From Aphidius gifuensis (taxonomy: Eukaryota; Arthropoda; Insecta; Hymenoptera; Braconidae), in the NCBI RefSeq assembly GCF_014905175.1, contig NC_057788.1, positions 12,159,446 to 12,223,445 of the forward strand: a stretch of 64,000 bases of DNA, written 5' to 3'. The notes beneath the pieces are model-generated. The model was given only the letters and a program-made list of their open reading frames with translations, had not been told where the DNA came from and did not search any database. The translations under genes were made by a program, and so were the position numbers. Positions 23,034 to 32,639 of this stretch are shown one piece after another (position 1 is the stretch's first letter; each line of letters opens with the position of its first letter).

Positions 23034-23944
23034 TCATCGATTATCTATCCATTGATTATGACCATTGTCAAATCCAAGATATTTTACATACATCTTATTC
23101 CCACGTCTTTTTAAAACTTTTTCAATCAAATAAATGTCAGAATGTCCGACTTTTTGTAGATCTTCAGTATAAAAGCTTCCTTCTATTGGATTCTCTTGAT
23201 AGTCTTTATACGTTACAGGTGATGTTTTATTAGTTTTAGTAATTGTGAATATTTCGTTTGTCCAATTTGGTTAATATCCTTTATCAAAGACATGCTTATA
23301 TTTACTTATTCTTACATGTTGATTTAATTTAAATTTGATTTTAACATGACAATGATTTAAACTTTTAAATACAGTTTGTTTTAATATTTTAATATTTTTA
23401 CCAACAACTGCAACAGGTTTCATTTTAATTGTGCGATGTTTGGTATTATTATATTTTTTAATTAATTCTGGCAGCGATTTCAACCATTTATAATTTTCTT
23501 CCATGCTAAATTCAAAAAACATTTTGTTTTTTAGTGTTCTATTGAATTGTTCAACTATTGATGCTTTTAAATGAGTAAATGTTGAATACATATGAACATT
23601 ATATTTTTTTAACATTGTTTTAAATGTTGAATTATAAAATTTTGTTCCTTGATCTACATGAAGATTTTTGCATATTCGACCTTTTTTAAATATTTATTCC
23701 ATTGCTGCTGATACCTCTTTTCCAGTTTTATTTTCAAGTCCAACAGCCCAGCTGAATTTTGAAAAAATATCAATGACTGTTAAAATATAATTATATCCAG
23801 AATTGACCTTTGAATGTTCAATCATTTCTACAAAATCAGCTTGCCATGTTTCATCCTTATCACGAATGTCAACTGTACGTCGTAAAAAATTTTTCTTGCT
23901 GGAGCATGTAACTCACACACAACGTCTCTTTTATAATCGGTCAT
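23034..23944 (-). pseudogene. int: Polinton integrase with chromodomain (broken)
   Basis: Retroviral-type DDE integrase that would insert the element. From the ATG at 23944: catalytic D in WQADFVEM, D in HVDQGTKFYN, E in KASIVEQFNRTLK, then a basic region and a C-terminal chromodomain with YLIEKVLKKRGNKMYVKYLG and a final NQWID. Lesions: a one-base frameshift near 23890, an in-frame stop at about 23695, and another at about 23273. All three acidic residues remain. It converges with polB (84 bases apart) and is followed upstream by the two other minus-strand genes, the usual Polinton arrangement. Confidence 0.9.
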
Positions 23945-23990
23945 AGTTCACTGACGGATGTATACAGACTGATTTTTTTTTTTTTTTATA

Positions 23991-24931
23991 TTAATATATT
24001 AATCCACTTTCTCTCAACTCTTCAATATCTGACATGATTTCATTATGATTCTGATTATCAGCTGCTCTTGATGCTACTAATAATCGTAATCGATCAACAA
24101 GTTCATTCGGATTATCTTAGTAGATATAATTGACTCTAGTTGGATTATTTTTTCTAAGAGTCATAACCGTTGGAAATAAACAAGTACCATAATGCTCATT
24201 ATTATTATTCTTATGAGGTGCAATAAAATCAATGTATTTTCGAGATGCTGAATTTTTTATTGGCATATTAGATCTATGATATTGATGATGTGTGTTTGTA
24301 TTATTAATAATTTCATTATGATTTTTTTTATCAATATCAGTGATAGTTCTTCTGTCTGGTGATTTCATAAATAATAATTCCATTAATCCAGATGTTATTT
24401 TGTATGGTGTATCAAAAATATTCAATTCATCATCGTTAAAGAAAATTTTCGCATTTCCAATTTTGTAGTCGGATTTTACTTTTTTTACACCATAATCTTC
24501 ATCCCACTGTATAGTATTGATTTTTCTTCTATTAAATCTATTAAATCTTTATTTGATTCTTCAACAAATGTTTCCTCACCTTCATTAGCAGTATCATATT
24601 CACCTTCTTGTTCATAAACTGATTCTTTAATATCAGAAGTACTATAATTGTCCTCATGTGTTGAATTATTTTTTTTATCATTCGTATTTTTTTCATCCGG
24701 AAATGATTTATTATCAATTAATGATTTTTTGTTGATCGTTGTTGTTGACAGTTGTGCAGCTAATTTGTTGAGTGGTGTGACAACAGGTTCAAGATATTCA
24801 TTCGCAACTTCTGATAACTTTTCTTTCCCTAATTTTATCAATTGATATTTTTCACGAATAACGTCTTGTACTTTTTCAATTTCACTTTAAAATTTTGGTT
24901 CATCAACTAGATCTTGCTCACAAAGAGGCAT
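23991..24931 (-). pseudogene. Polinton DUF8207-like protein (broken)
   Basis: Conserved hallmark of insect and cnidarian Polintons, of unknown role. The N-terminal half is acidic and low complexity; the C-terminal half has the family pattern: a short IGNAKIFF-like strand, ITSGLMELLFMKSP, then NPNELVDRLRLLVASRA and NEIMSDIEELRE near the end. In-frame stops occur at about 24888 and about 24117-24119 (the latter one residue before DNPNELV), and the frame changes near 24430-24485. It lies between integrase and ATPase, probably co-transcribed with them. Name based on motif memory; a profile search would settle it. Confidence 0.72.
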
Positions 24932-25013
24932 GTTGATCCTTTGCGATTTTATAATTAACTAATAAAATTTAACAAATCGTTTTGTTATTTATGGTTATGA
25001 AACAGTCAAAATT

Positions 25014-25682
25014 TTATCTATATCTTCCTTTATCTATTTCTCTATCTTTATCGATACACAGAAAGCAATATTTTTCTTTCCAACAATCCATACACATCTG
25101 ACGAAATTTACTGTACTCCATATCAATATTAACATGATCATTTATATGCTTTAAATTCGTATCATCTTGTGGAAAGATAATCAAAAAATTAATATTATCA
25201 CGTATCAAATGTTTAGGTATTCGCGCATATGATTGACATAAATAAAATGAATCAACAGCTTTATGTCTTCCCATACAAAAAAATGCTTTAATATGATCCT
25301 GCTTTTCAGTTGCGACGTCATCAAATATAAACAATGAATTTGGTTTTGCTTCGTCAACTGGTACGACTTGATCGTTGTCAGAAAATTTATAATAATTTAT
25401 TTCTTCAAGTGGTTCTAGTAACTTTTCTAAATATTGATATTTTGGTTGGTATAATGATTTACTATAAATATAAATATTTGCAAATCGTAAACCATTTGGA
25501 TCAACAATTAAACTCATCAAAGCGTTCGTTTTACCACAATTACTTCCTCCAATTATCGCACATCTTATTGTATTTGGTAGTAAATCACCATGACGTTTTT
25601 CTTTTAAACCATTACCACTTTTTGATGTAATTATATCAAAGTTTATAACTGGTAGTTTTAGAGCTTGTTTCTAATATTCCAT
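25014..25682 (-). pseudogene. Polinton FtsK/HerA-type packaging ATPase
   Basis: ATPase expected to pump element DNA into capsids. Walker A GGSNCGKTNAL lies at about residues 46-56, followed by MSLIVDPNGLRF; Walker B is SLFIFDDV near residue 115; a C-terminal Cys-x3-Cys...Cys cluster ends the protein. The first ATG (25682) is followed by an in-frame TAG at the fourth codon, so either this copy is null or translation starts downstream; everything from about codon 5 to the stop at 25014-25016 is open. About 220 residues, normal for Polinton ATPases. It is divergently placed from the PLA2-like gene (74 bases), implying a shared promoter region. Confidence 0.88.
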
Positions 25683-25755
25683 CGTGATGAGCACTGAGCT
25701 CAAATCATATAAATTCAACCGTTTTATACCAAAGCAAATCATTCAGTAATAAACT

Positions 25756-26680
25756 ATGATTGAGCATAGATCAAAAAAGAAAACCAACAAAAAACGTTGT
25801 GGAAAAGGAATACTCAATAAAATAATCAACAAATTACCATTTGAACTTCATCTACCTGGTTATTCATATTGCGGACTGAGTACCAAGTTAGAAAAACGTT
25901 TAGCAAGAGGGGATCCGGGCATTAATCCTTTAGACGCAGCTTGTAAAAACCACGATATTGCTTATTCAAACAATCGCAACGATATCAAGGCGAGAAACGC
26001 AGCTGATGATATTTTAGCTCGTGAAGCAGCTAAACGTATTTTTTCTAAAGATGCAAGTTTAAGTGGGAGAGCAGCAGCTACATTCTGGAGCAATGGAAGT
26101 AGAATCGAAATTTGGTATGGGTTGTGTTACTGAAAAAAAGAAAAAGGAATGTACGAAGAAAAAAAAACCATTATCTTCGTTGAAAAATAAAAAAATAAAA
26201 AAGAAGACTGGAGGAAAATTCATAAAAAATAAAAAACGTGCAGTTAAAAAAAAGAAAATAACAAAGAAGAAAATATCATTTTTAAAAATCGTACAAGCAG
26301 CAAAAAAAGCAATGAAGGGATCAAATAGTTTATCAGTTGCAATTAAATCAGCAATAAACGGTGTGAGAGCAGCTATTAAAACAAATGGTGGCAAGAAAGC
26401 TATTACAGTACCTAGAGTTTTACCAGTTGCTAAACATATTGGTGGTGCACTACCACTTTTAATCCCGATTTTCTCAGCTATATCAGCATTAGGTGGGTTA
26501 GTTGGTGAAGCATCTGGTGTTGTCAAAGCTATCAATGCAGTAAAGAAAAGTAAAGAACAAGTAAATGAAAATAAGCGACATAATAAAATGATGGAATCGA
26601 TTGCCATCGGAAAAGGACTTTATTTACCACCACATGAAAGCGGTATGGGAATTTATCTGTCTCCAAAAACCTTCAACTGA
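25756..26680 (+). pseudogene. PLA2-like / pVI-like minor virion protein (frameshifted)
   Basis: The first 100 codons are a basic leader followed by a phospholipase A2-like core: LPGYSYCGLSTKLEKRL, then DPGINPLDAACKNHDIAYS, where the CG-x-T calcium-loop and the H-D pair are conserved. Near 26085 the frame shifts by one base and continues as a Lys-rich stretch and a hydrophobic, Ala/Gly-rich segment (IGGALPLLIPIFSAISALGG) ending RHNKMMESIAIGKGLYLPP, similar to the adenovirus pVI-like membrane-active part found in Polintons. PLA2-type domains help parvovirus-like particles cross membranes. The stop overlaps the next gene's ATG by one base (TGATG at 26678-26682), indicating a coupled transcript. 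Confidence 0.82.
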
Positions 26681-27033
26681 TGCTACCACAAAGAGCTTTA
26701 ACTGATGGTGATTTATTAATTGCATCAAAAATTGCTAATTTTCGTGGAGTTTTTATGCGAAATGATATGCCAAAAAATGGACTATGGAAACAAGAGTGTG
26801 GAATCATTAATTTAGATGATAGAAGAAATCCTGGAACACATTGGGTAGCATATAAAAAACTCAATAAAAATTCAGCAATATACTTTGATAGTTTTGGCAA
26901 CTTACAACCACCGAAAGATCTTGTCAGTTATCTTAATGTTGGTAGCATCAATTATAATCATAAACGTTATCAAGATTGGAATACGTATAACTGTGGACAT
27001 TCATGTCTCGCATTTTTCACTGGAAAACTATAA
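26680..27033 (+). CDS. Adenovirus-type cysteine protease of the Polinton
   Basis: An open frame of 117 codons, the best preserved gene of the element. It would process capsid proteins. Catalytic His is in GTHWVAY (residue about 59), an Asp follows in YFDSFG (about 70), and the nucleophilic Cys is in NCGHSC (about 105-110). Family phrases FRGVFMRNDMPKNGLW and CGIINLDD are also present. The start ATG overlaps the stop of the preceding gene by one base. The length is at the short end for the family, and the C-terminus may be trimmed: the penton-like gene follows after 44 bases without its own N-terminus, hinting at a small deletion between them. Confidence 0.88.
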   Translation: MLPQRALTDGDLLIASKIANFRGVFMRNDMPKNGLWKQECGIINLDDRRNPGTHWVAYKKLNKNSAIYFDSFGNLQPPKDLVSYLNVGSINYNHKRYQDWNTYNCGHSCLAFFTGKL

Positions 27034-27077
27034 AAGCAGAGGAAAAGAAAATTTCCAATTAGTTATTTATCGACCTT

Positions 27078-27554
27078 GAGAATGAACGAAACATTTACTT
27101 ACCAACTGGAAGTTATGAAATCGATGATTTAGCTGCTTACTTAGAAGAATATCGAATCAAAATTACATATAATAAAAATACTTTACATTCATATATTACA
27201 AGTGAAAGAGATATTGATTTTGTAAAACCAAAATCACCAGCACGTTTACAAGGATTTACACCGAGACTATTGAGGGCTAATATGAATTAAACAAAATATG
27301 AATCAAACTACCCGATTAATATTTTAAAAGTGAATACATTGAGAATCGAGTGCAACATTACAACCGGAGCTTACGTGAATCAACAAAAAGTTCATACAAG
27401 TCGTAATATAATTGAAGTACCAGCTAATCTAATCTATTTAGCAATTACTGTTAAAACCATTGATCATTTACAACTAAAAATTGTTGATCAAAACGGTAAA
27501 TTAATAAATTTTCGTGGTGAAACAATAACCATTACGTTACATGTAAAATCATAG
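27078..27554 (+). pseudogene. Penton-like minor capsid protein (truncated)
   Basis: Readable frame: NIYLPTGSYEIDDLAAYL, then a stretch ending near RLQGFTPRLL, an in-frame TAA at 27288-27290, then NILKVNTLRIECNITTGAY and NFRGETITITLHVK at the C-terminus. This pattern is the conserved insect-Polinton protein considered the single-jelly-roll penton candidate. The N-terminal part is missing, apparently deleted next to the protease gene, and one stop interrupts the rest. The family normally has about 200-250 residues; about 158 codons remain. Confidence 0.72.
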
Positions 27555-27556
27555 GA

Positions 27557-27736
27557 ATGGGAATTTGCTTCAATTCACGCGCAATAAAACGTGGGTCATC
27601 GTATAAAAGCAGCACATCATGGACACCTCCAGTAAGTCTGAATCGAGCAGTCAAGAAAGTGACACCTCAGAATATAAATTACCTGCAGAGTCTAGGTCTA
27701 AAAAGAAAAAAAAATTTTGGAACTTTAATTGGATAA
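27557..27736 (+). CDS. Small basic Polinton protein
   Basis: A 59-codon open frame directly after the penton-like gene (2 bases apart). Basic throughout, starting MGICFNSRAIKRGSS, with NINYLQSLGLK near the end. The SLGL-K ending resembles a short conserved protein placed between penton and capsid genes in other insect Polintons; I recall the pattern but not a function. An A9 run at the 3' end may have shifted the original terminus. Confidence 0.5.
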   Translation: MGICFNSRAIKRGSSYKSSTSWTPPVSLNRAVKKVTPQNINYLQSLGLKRKKNFGTLIG

Positions 27737-27769
27737 ATATAACTTGTTTTAATTGTTTTACACGTCAAA

Positions 27770-29017
27770 ATGAGTGATAATAATATTTTTGATATAAACG
27801 CGCCAGTTCAATTTAACAATGAAATATCCAACTATGAGCTACATGCTCATCAGTCATTTGGATTAACCAGTTTCGATAAAAGTGATGAAATAAGAATATC
27901 AATACAGAATCAAGATTTGTTTGTTTTACCATCAAAAAGCTGTATACGTATGAGTGGAAAATTAACGCAACAACATGCTGCTGCGAATGCAGAAGATCCA
28001 CTTGCTAATATTTTTTCTTTAACGTTAGTAAATGATGCTATGTGTTTTTTGTTTAATGAAATGCGTTATGAATTAAATGGAGTTTTAATTGATAAATCAA
28101 AGAATGTTGGTATAACATCTACAATGAAAAATTATTTGTCATTAAGTTCAAAAATAAATTATAAAAATGAAGGGTGGATAAATCAAAATGGTATGAAATT
28201 AATAAACGATGATGGATATTTTGATATATGCGTTCTATTAAATATAATTTTTGGCTTTGCTGAAGATTTTTAAAAAATAATTGTCAATGCGAAACATGAA
28301 CTCATTATGATATGATCACGTTCAAATTTGAATCCGATCGTACGAGATAATAAGACAGTTCCTGATATGCCAGAATTTGATTTAAAACTTACAAAAATTG
28401 AATGGCTTGTACCGTATAAAATGTTATCAAACAAAAATAAAATTGATATAATGAAATATATACAAAAAGATCCTGTCATTTCTATTGGATTTAGAACTTG
28501 GGATTTATATAAATATCCATTGCTGCCACAAACAACTCATCATATATGGACAGTGATAAAAGGAACTCAACTGGAAAAGCCGCGTTATGTTATTCTTGGT
28601 TTTCAATCAAATAGAAAAAATGATTGGCAAAAAGATGTAATATATTTTGATCATTGTAAAATAACAAATGTTGAACTTTATCTTAACTCTCATATTTTTC
28701 CATAGGGGAATTTGAATCTTGATATTGAAAAAAATCAATTTGCTTTATTATACGATATGTATGCTAATTTTGCAGAGTCTTACTATGGCTCAAAAATAGA
28801 TTTAGTAACAAAAGATAATTTTATTAAAAAATCTCCATTAATTGTTATTGATTGTAGTAAACAAAATCAGTTTTTGAAGACTGGTGCTGTAGATGTACGC
28901 TTGGAATTCGAATCAAAAGAAAATTTTCCTCAAGAAACGACAGCATATTGCTTAATTTTACATGATAAAATAATTGAATATAGACCAATAAGTGGAATAG
29001 TACATAAATTAACATAA
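27770..29017 (+). pseudogene. Polinton double-jelly-roll major capsid protein (three stops)
   Basis: A single reading frame of 416 codons is broken only by in-frame stops at 28271-28273, about 28313-28315 and 28703-28705; no frameshift is seen. Conserved blocks: SDEIRISIQNQDLFVLPSKS, MRYELNGVLIDKSKNVGIT, a FGFAEDF turn, FRTWDLYKYPLLP, QLEKPRYVILGFQ, IDCSKQNQFLKTGAVDVRLE and a final Y-x-P-x-S-G-I-V. These are typical of the Polinton major capsid protein, the feature that links the group to capsid-forming viruses. It lies 33 bases after the small basic gene. Point stops without indels suggest fairly recent loss compared with polB. Confidence 0.9.
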
Positions 29018-29094
29018 ATTAATTGTAACTAATGGTTTTAATTAAATAAAAAAACAATCGAAAATAATTTGAATTAGTGTATTCATTTATTTAT

Positions 29095-29440
29095 TCACAT
29101 TTCCTCATCATTATCGAAATCCTGTAGATTATATGTACTATCATCAGAGCCGGCTCTGACTATCATCTAATATTACATCTTGGTTATTTTCACCATCAAG
29201 AACCATGGTTAGTGTTCCTTTCTTGACAGCATTTCCTAGCTCCTTAAATTCTTCATCATCTTGATTGAAATGTGTAGCAAATCTTTTTGGTAGATATGCA
29301 TAATTTTCATTGTTGATTTCAACTGTTAGCGCTGGACCATACTTTGATGTTGGAAATCTCGCTACTTTAGTAATTTTATGAACTACTTTTCTCTTTTAAT
29401 TTTTTAATATACCAGTATTTGTATCTCTGTGCATTTTCAT
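29095..29440 (-). pseudogene. Small Polinton-associated protein (broken)
   Basis: From an ATG at 29438-29440 the minus strand reads with one early stop (codon 15), then RKVVHKITKVARFPTSKYGP, NYAYLPKRFATHF and a Gly-Thr-Leu stretch ending in an acidic tail. About 13-16 extra bases forming the palindrome tcagagccggctctga (29144-29159 region) disturb the last codons; the frame past it ends ...DFDNDEEM. Short KYG/LPKR-type proteins occur beside insect Polinton capsid genes; I do not know the function. It is the innermost gene next to the right inverted repeat, opposite in strand to the capsid genes. Confidence 0.55.
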
Positions 29441-29778
29441 ATGCACAATTGTAAGAACTGCATTGAAATATCGTAGCCGGATCATTTATTAGACAATCAG
29501 TATTGCCCTGTAAAATAATCCAACTAGATATGTAATTAAATTAACCCTGTTTTTCCTGCGCAGCAACGGCGCATAAGAATGGTAGGGAGACGGAAATGCG
29601 TAATGTAGGGAGAGGTAAAAGGAACCTGAAAAATACGCGAAAATATAACACAATAATGCGGTAGAAATAATTTTAAATAACACTTGTAAAATTCGGTAAA
29701 AATCGGAGCACAATTTATTTGTAAATTACCCAGTTGCTATTACATGAAAATGCGATACAAAAACAATTATAAAAATAT

Positions 29779-30179
29779 GTAACCCAAGTAAATTTTACTC
29801 GCGCGTCGCGTCGAAAAGAGAGAACCTAAAGCCATGCGGTCGTGACGGAGTCAGAGACAGAGAAATATTAAAATTGCGAATAACCTGATTAATAATTAAA
29901 TTATGACGGCCGAAAGACAAGCGACGGGATTGAGAAGCAATCCAGTCGATTAATTAAGCAAGTCACTGACTCTACATTGACGCTACGATGACGCTTGGCT
30001 TCTACAATATTAATATTTTTACACTTGTCATAAATTCACTGAACAAACACTGAACAAAATTTATTTAAAGGAAGGTACTTACATTGATTGACGGTGATTT
30101 AATCTATTAATCTAGTGACGGCGTGTACCTTGGCTTGACCTCGGAGACGCTCGCAAAATTGACAGGTTGGCTTGGTTAC
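29779..30179. mobile_element. 401-base insert with 5-base target duplication
   Basis: The left Polinton arm has no counterpart to this segment. It begins gtaacccaag and ends cttggttac, with the 5-base repeat aatat on both sides (29774-29778 and 30180-30184). Counting the neighbouring bases the ends can also be read as tgtaac...gttaca, like the LTR-like family at 16891 and 59821, so a solo LTR of a BEL-like element (5-base duplications) is the best guess. It is GC-richer than the surroundings and has no open frame. Confidence 0.6.
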
Positions 30180-30616
30180 AATATCGCCAGTAATGATGTG
30201 TAAAAATATATATAAATATATATATATATTTTATTTAAATGTAGTACAATGTGATTATACAAGTTGGTTGTATGTGATCGACGATTAAACTATGTCAAAT
30301 TGTAGACACAAAAGTAGCACTGACTTTACAATAAAATCACAGTAAATGTTACTTTTATTTAAATTTAAAATAAAATTATTATACGAGACTTTTTCACTGT
30401 ATTGTATAAATTGTATTCACTATTGAATGGCTGACCACGAGGTCGTAAATTTGTATAATTAAATATTTAATTATTTTAAATAAATAATTGGTTATTTATT
30501 ATCGCAAAAATAAAATTTATTCTATTCAATATTTATTTGATTAGACAATGCAACACAATACGTGCTTTAACTTTAATTTACTCAAGCACGAAAATTTAAG
30601 CAAGTAAATTTTTAAT

Positions 30617-31600
30617 ATAAAATATAATTGATTATTTATTTTTATATTATTTATTTCACCTTTATTAGTTATTTCAATAAATTCTTGATTTTCTATTTGA
30701 ATTAATATAGAATTAAATTTAATAATATTTATTGTTTATTTAATATTAAATAATATTTATATTTATGATTTATGTATAAAATATTTTTTAGTAAATTCAT
30801 TTAGGTCAATATTATTTATTTTTATAATAAATTTTTTATTATTTTATTATAATAATATATTTTTTTTAATGATTATTAATATTAGTATAATATTAAAATT
30901 AGGAATAATACCTTTTCATTTTTGATTTATTGATTTAATAATAAATTTAAATTGAATTAGTAATTTAGTTATTTCAACTTGACAAAAAATTATTCCTTTT
31001 TTTATTTTAATATTTATTTATTTACAAAATTTAGTTTTAATATTTATTTTAATTAGAAGAATTTTTAGTATAATTTTTTCTATAAATCAAATTTATTTAA
31101 AAAAGATTTATGCTTATTCTTCTATTAATCATATATGTTGATTATTAATATCATTAATTTTTAGAGAATTAATTTGAATAATATATTTTTTTATTTATAT
31201 AATAATTAATTTATTATTAATATTTATATTAAAAATTTTTAATATTAATTATTTAATAGATTTATTTTATAAATTTAGTAATAAATATATAAAAATTTTT
31301 TTTATATTTTTAATGTTTTCTTTAGGGGGTTTACCTCCTTTTTTAGGATTTATTATAAAATGATACTTAATTTTTTATTTAATTAATAATTATAATTTTT
31401 TTATTTTATTAATTTTAATTTTTTTTTCTTTAATTTTTTTATTTTTTTATTTACGTATATTATATATGAATATATTTATTAATTATATAAATTTTAATTT
31501 AATAAAATTTTATACAATTAAATTAAATTTTAATACTATTTTGGTTATTAATTTTATAATTATATTTTTATCTATTTTTGTTTTATATTTTTATATTTAA
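30617..31600 (+). pseudogene. nad2: NADH dehydrogenase subunit 2, nuclear copy
   Basis: 328 codons from ATA at 30617 to TAA at 31598-31600 with no stop or frameshift under mitochondrial code 5. Family motifs: NSWFSIWINMELN near the start, KLGMMPFHFWFID in the middle, WQKIIPFFILM, SSINHMCWLL, and FSLGGLPPFLGF near the end. In the nucleus the TGA codons would be stops, so it cannot be expressed as ND2. The mitochondrial protein is a membrane subunit of complex I. Confidence 0.93.
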
Positions 31601-31665
31601 AATTTTAAGTTAATTATAAACTATAAATTTTCAAAGTTTACAATATAAATTTTTTATAAATTTTA
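31599..31665 (+). pseudogene. trnW: Mitochondrial tRNA-Trp (NUMT)
   Basis: Acceptor aaaattt/aaatttt, anticodon arm taaattttcaaagttta with TCA at 31631-31633. It overlaps the nad2 stop by two bases, as is common in insect mitochondria. Confidence 0.85.
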
Positions 31666-31668
31666 TTT

Positions 31669-31733
31669 AGTAAAAAAGATATTTTAATCTTTTAAATAAA
31701 TTTACAATTTATTACTTAAATCAGACATTTTAC
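31669..31733 (-). pseudogene. trnY: Mitochondrial tRNA-Tyr (NUMT)
   Basis: On the minus strand the ends are gtaaaat and ttttttac, and the anticodon arm is ataaattgtaaatttat with GTA. It lies before trnC, whereas the ancestral insect order has trnC first. Confidence 0.8.
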
Positions 31734-31739
31734 TTTAAT

Positions 31740-31800
31740 AATTTTATAATTAAATTATTTTTTTAAATTTGCAATTTAATGTTTTAATAAACTAAAAATT
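31740..31800 (-). pseudogene. trnC: Mitochondrial tRNA-Cys (NUMT)
   Basis: Acceptor aatttt/aaaatt and anticodon arm ttaaattgcaaatttaa with GCA. Placed next to the cox1 start, one base apart. Confidence 0.8.
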
Positions 31801-31801
31801 A

Positions 31802-31920
31802 ATGAAAAAATGATTATTTTCTACAAATCATAAAGATATTGGAATTTTATATTTTATTTTTGGTATATGATCTGGAGTATTAGGTTTATCTATAAGATTA
31901 TTAATTCGAATAGAATTAAG
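31802..31920 (+). pseudogene. cox1: cox1 5' fragment (NUMT)
   Basis: Starts ATG at 31802 and reads MKKWLFSTNHKDIGILYFIF and GMWSGVLGLS with mitochondrial code, the invariant N-terminus of cytochrome oxidase subunit I. Identity is lost at about 31920 where the Polinton arm resumes, so only about 40 of some 510 codons are present. Confidence 0.92.
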
Positions 31921-32639
31921 AATCACTGGTAATAAACCATGCGGTCGTAATTTATTTCAAGTTAAATTTGTAAGTGATTTAATGAATTTAAATTACTGAT
32001 TTAAGTAACCAAATGTTACTTAAATATTATTGAAACAATAAATTGATAAAATAATCAATGAAATATTGAATAAGGATAACTTACAGTTGTGCTGATTTGT
32101 AGAAAATATTCTAAGTTTTTCAGAGCAATTAAAATGCGACGAGGCAAAGTGCCTATGCTAGTTAGAGCTGGAAGAGCTGGTGTAGGTCATGGAACTAACT
32201 CTGACCGAGTGACCGAGATCTAGCGATCAATCTCGCTGGATGCCCTCAGAACATAAGGGTAGGTAGGGATCCTTCGGGGATGTTCGGTTTTCCTCCTTGG
32301 TCCAGTTCCACTTTCCTTCTGTCGACTATTTCCTATTGGTTGAGGAAAATCTTAAGATTTTCCAACCTTAATTAAAATTACTTCTACTTGTCTAATTATG
32401 ACATGAGTGGTACCGAGAGAATCCCTATATTTTTAGGATTCTGTCGATATCACTCATTATATTAATTTATATTTAATTTTTCAAAATAAAATTGGCGGTG
32501 GATGCGCTTGGCAATAGTGCCGGCTCAAGTGGTTTGTTGGGAGTGCAAAACCTCTAGCTCCCTTAAATATTGTAACTTGACGATCTGTAAGATGGAGCTA
32601 GGGGTATTAAGAAGTACCCTGAATATTTAATATATAATA

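Larger units (their letters stand above)
30613..31920 (+). mobile_element. Nuclear mitochondrial insert (NUMT)
   Basis: Extremely AT-rich DNA carrying nad2, trnW, trnY, trnC and the first 40 codons of cox1 in mitochondrial arrangement. Both flanks are the right arm of the Polinton. The genes make sense only with the invertebrate mitochondrial code (TGA as Trp, ATA as Met, AGA as Ser). No indel or stop is seen in nad2, so transfer was recent, or this is an assembly join to be excluded. Confidence 0.93.
11017..32626. mobile_element. Decayed Polinton/Maverick element with nested insertions
   Basis: Between long inverted repeats (11017-12076 and 29464-32626) lies the near-complete Polinton gene set: polB (+), integrase (-), DUF8207-like (-), packaging ATPase (-), PLA2/pVI-like (+), adenovirus-type protease (+), penton-like (+), a small basic gene (+), major capsid (+) and a small minus-strand gene. 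Total span is 21.6 kb; subtracting the mitochondrial segment and other inserts leaves a size usual for the group (15-20 kb). The outer ends read atattcagggt and accctgaatat. If the true ends are AGGGT...ACCCT (11023 and 32620), they fit the AG...CT termini reported for Polintons, but I could not confirm a 6-base target duplication. Most genes carry stops or frameshifts, so this copy is dead. Confidence 0.88.
29464..32626 (-). repeat. Right inverted repeat of the Polinton, twice interrupted
   Basis: Matches the left arm in reverse from tgaaatatcgtagccgg (29464) out to ctagggg...accctgaatat (32626). It is interrupted by a 401-base insert with its 5-base duplication (29779-30184) and by mitochondrial DNA (about 30613-31920). 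It also has about 230 bases (roughly 32280-32510) that the left arm lacks. Continuity of the arm on both sides of each insert shows that they came later. Confidence 0.82.

Noticed and set aside
11017..32626. Considered as an integrated exogenous virus
   Set aside because: Long inverted repeats, integrase, polB and capsid genes together are the defining Polinton set; no separate viral genes were seen.
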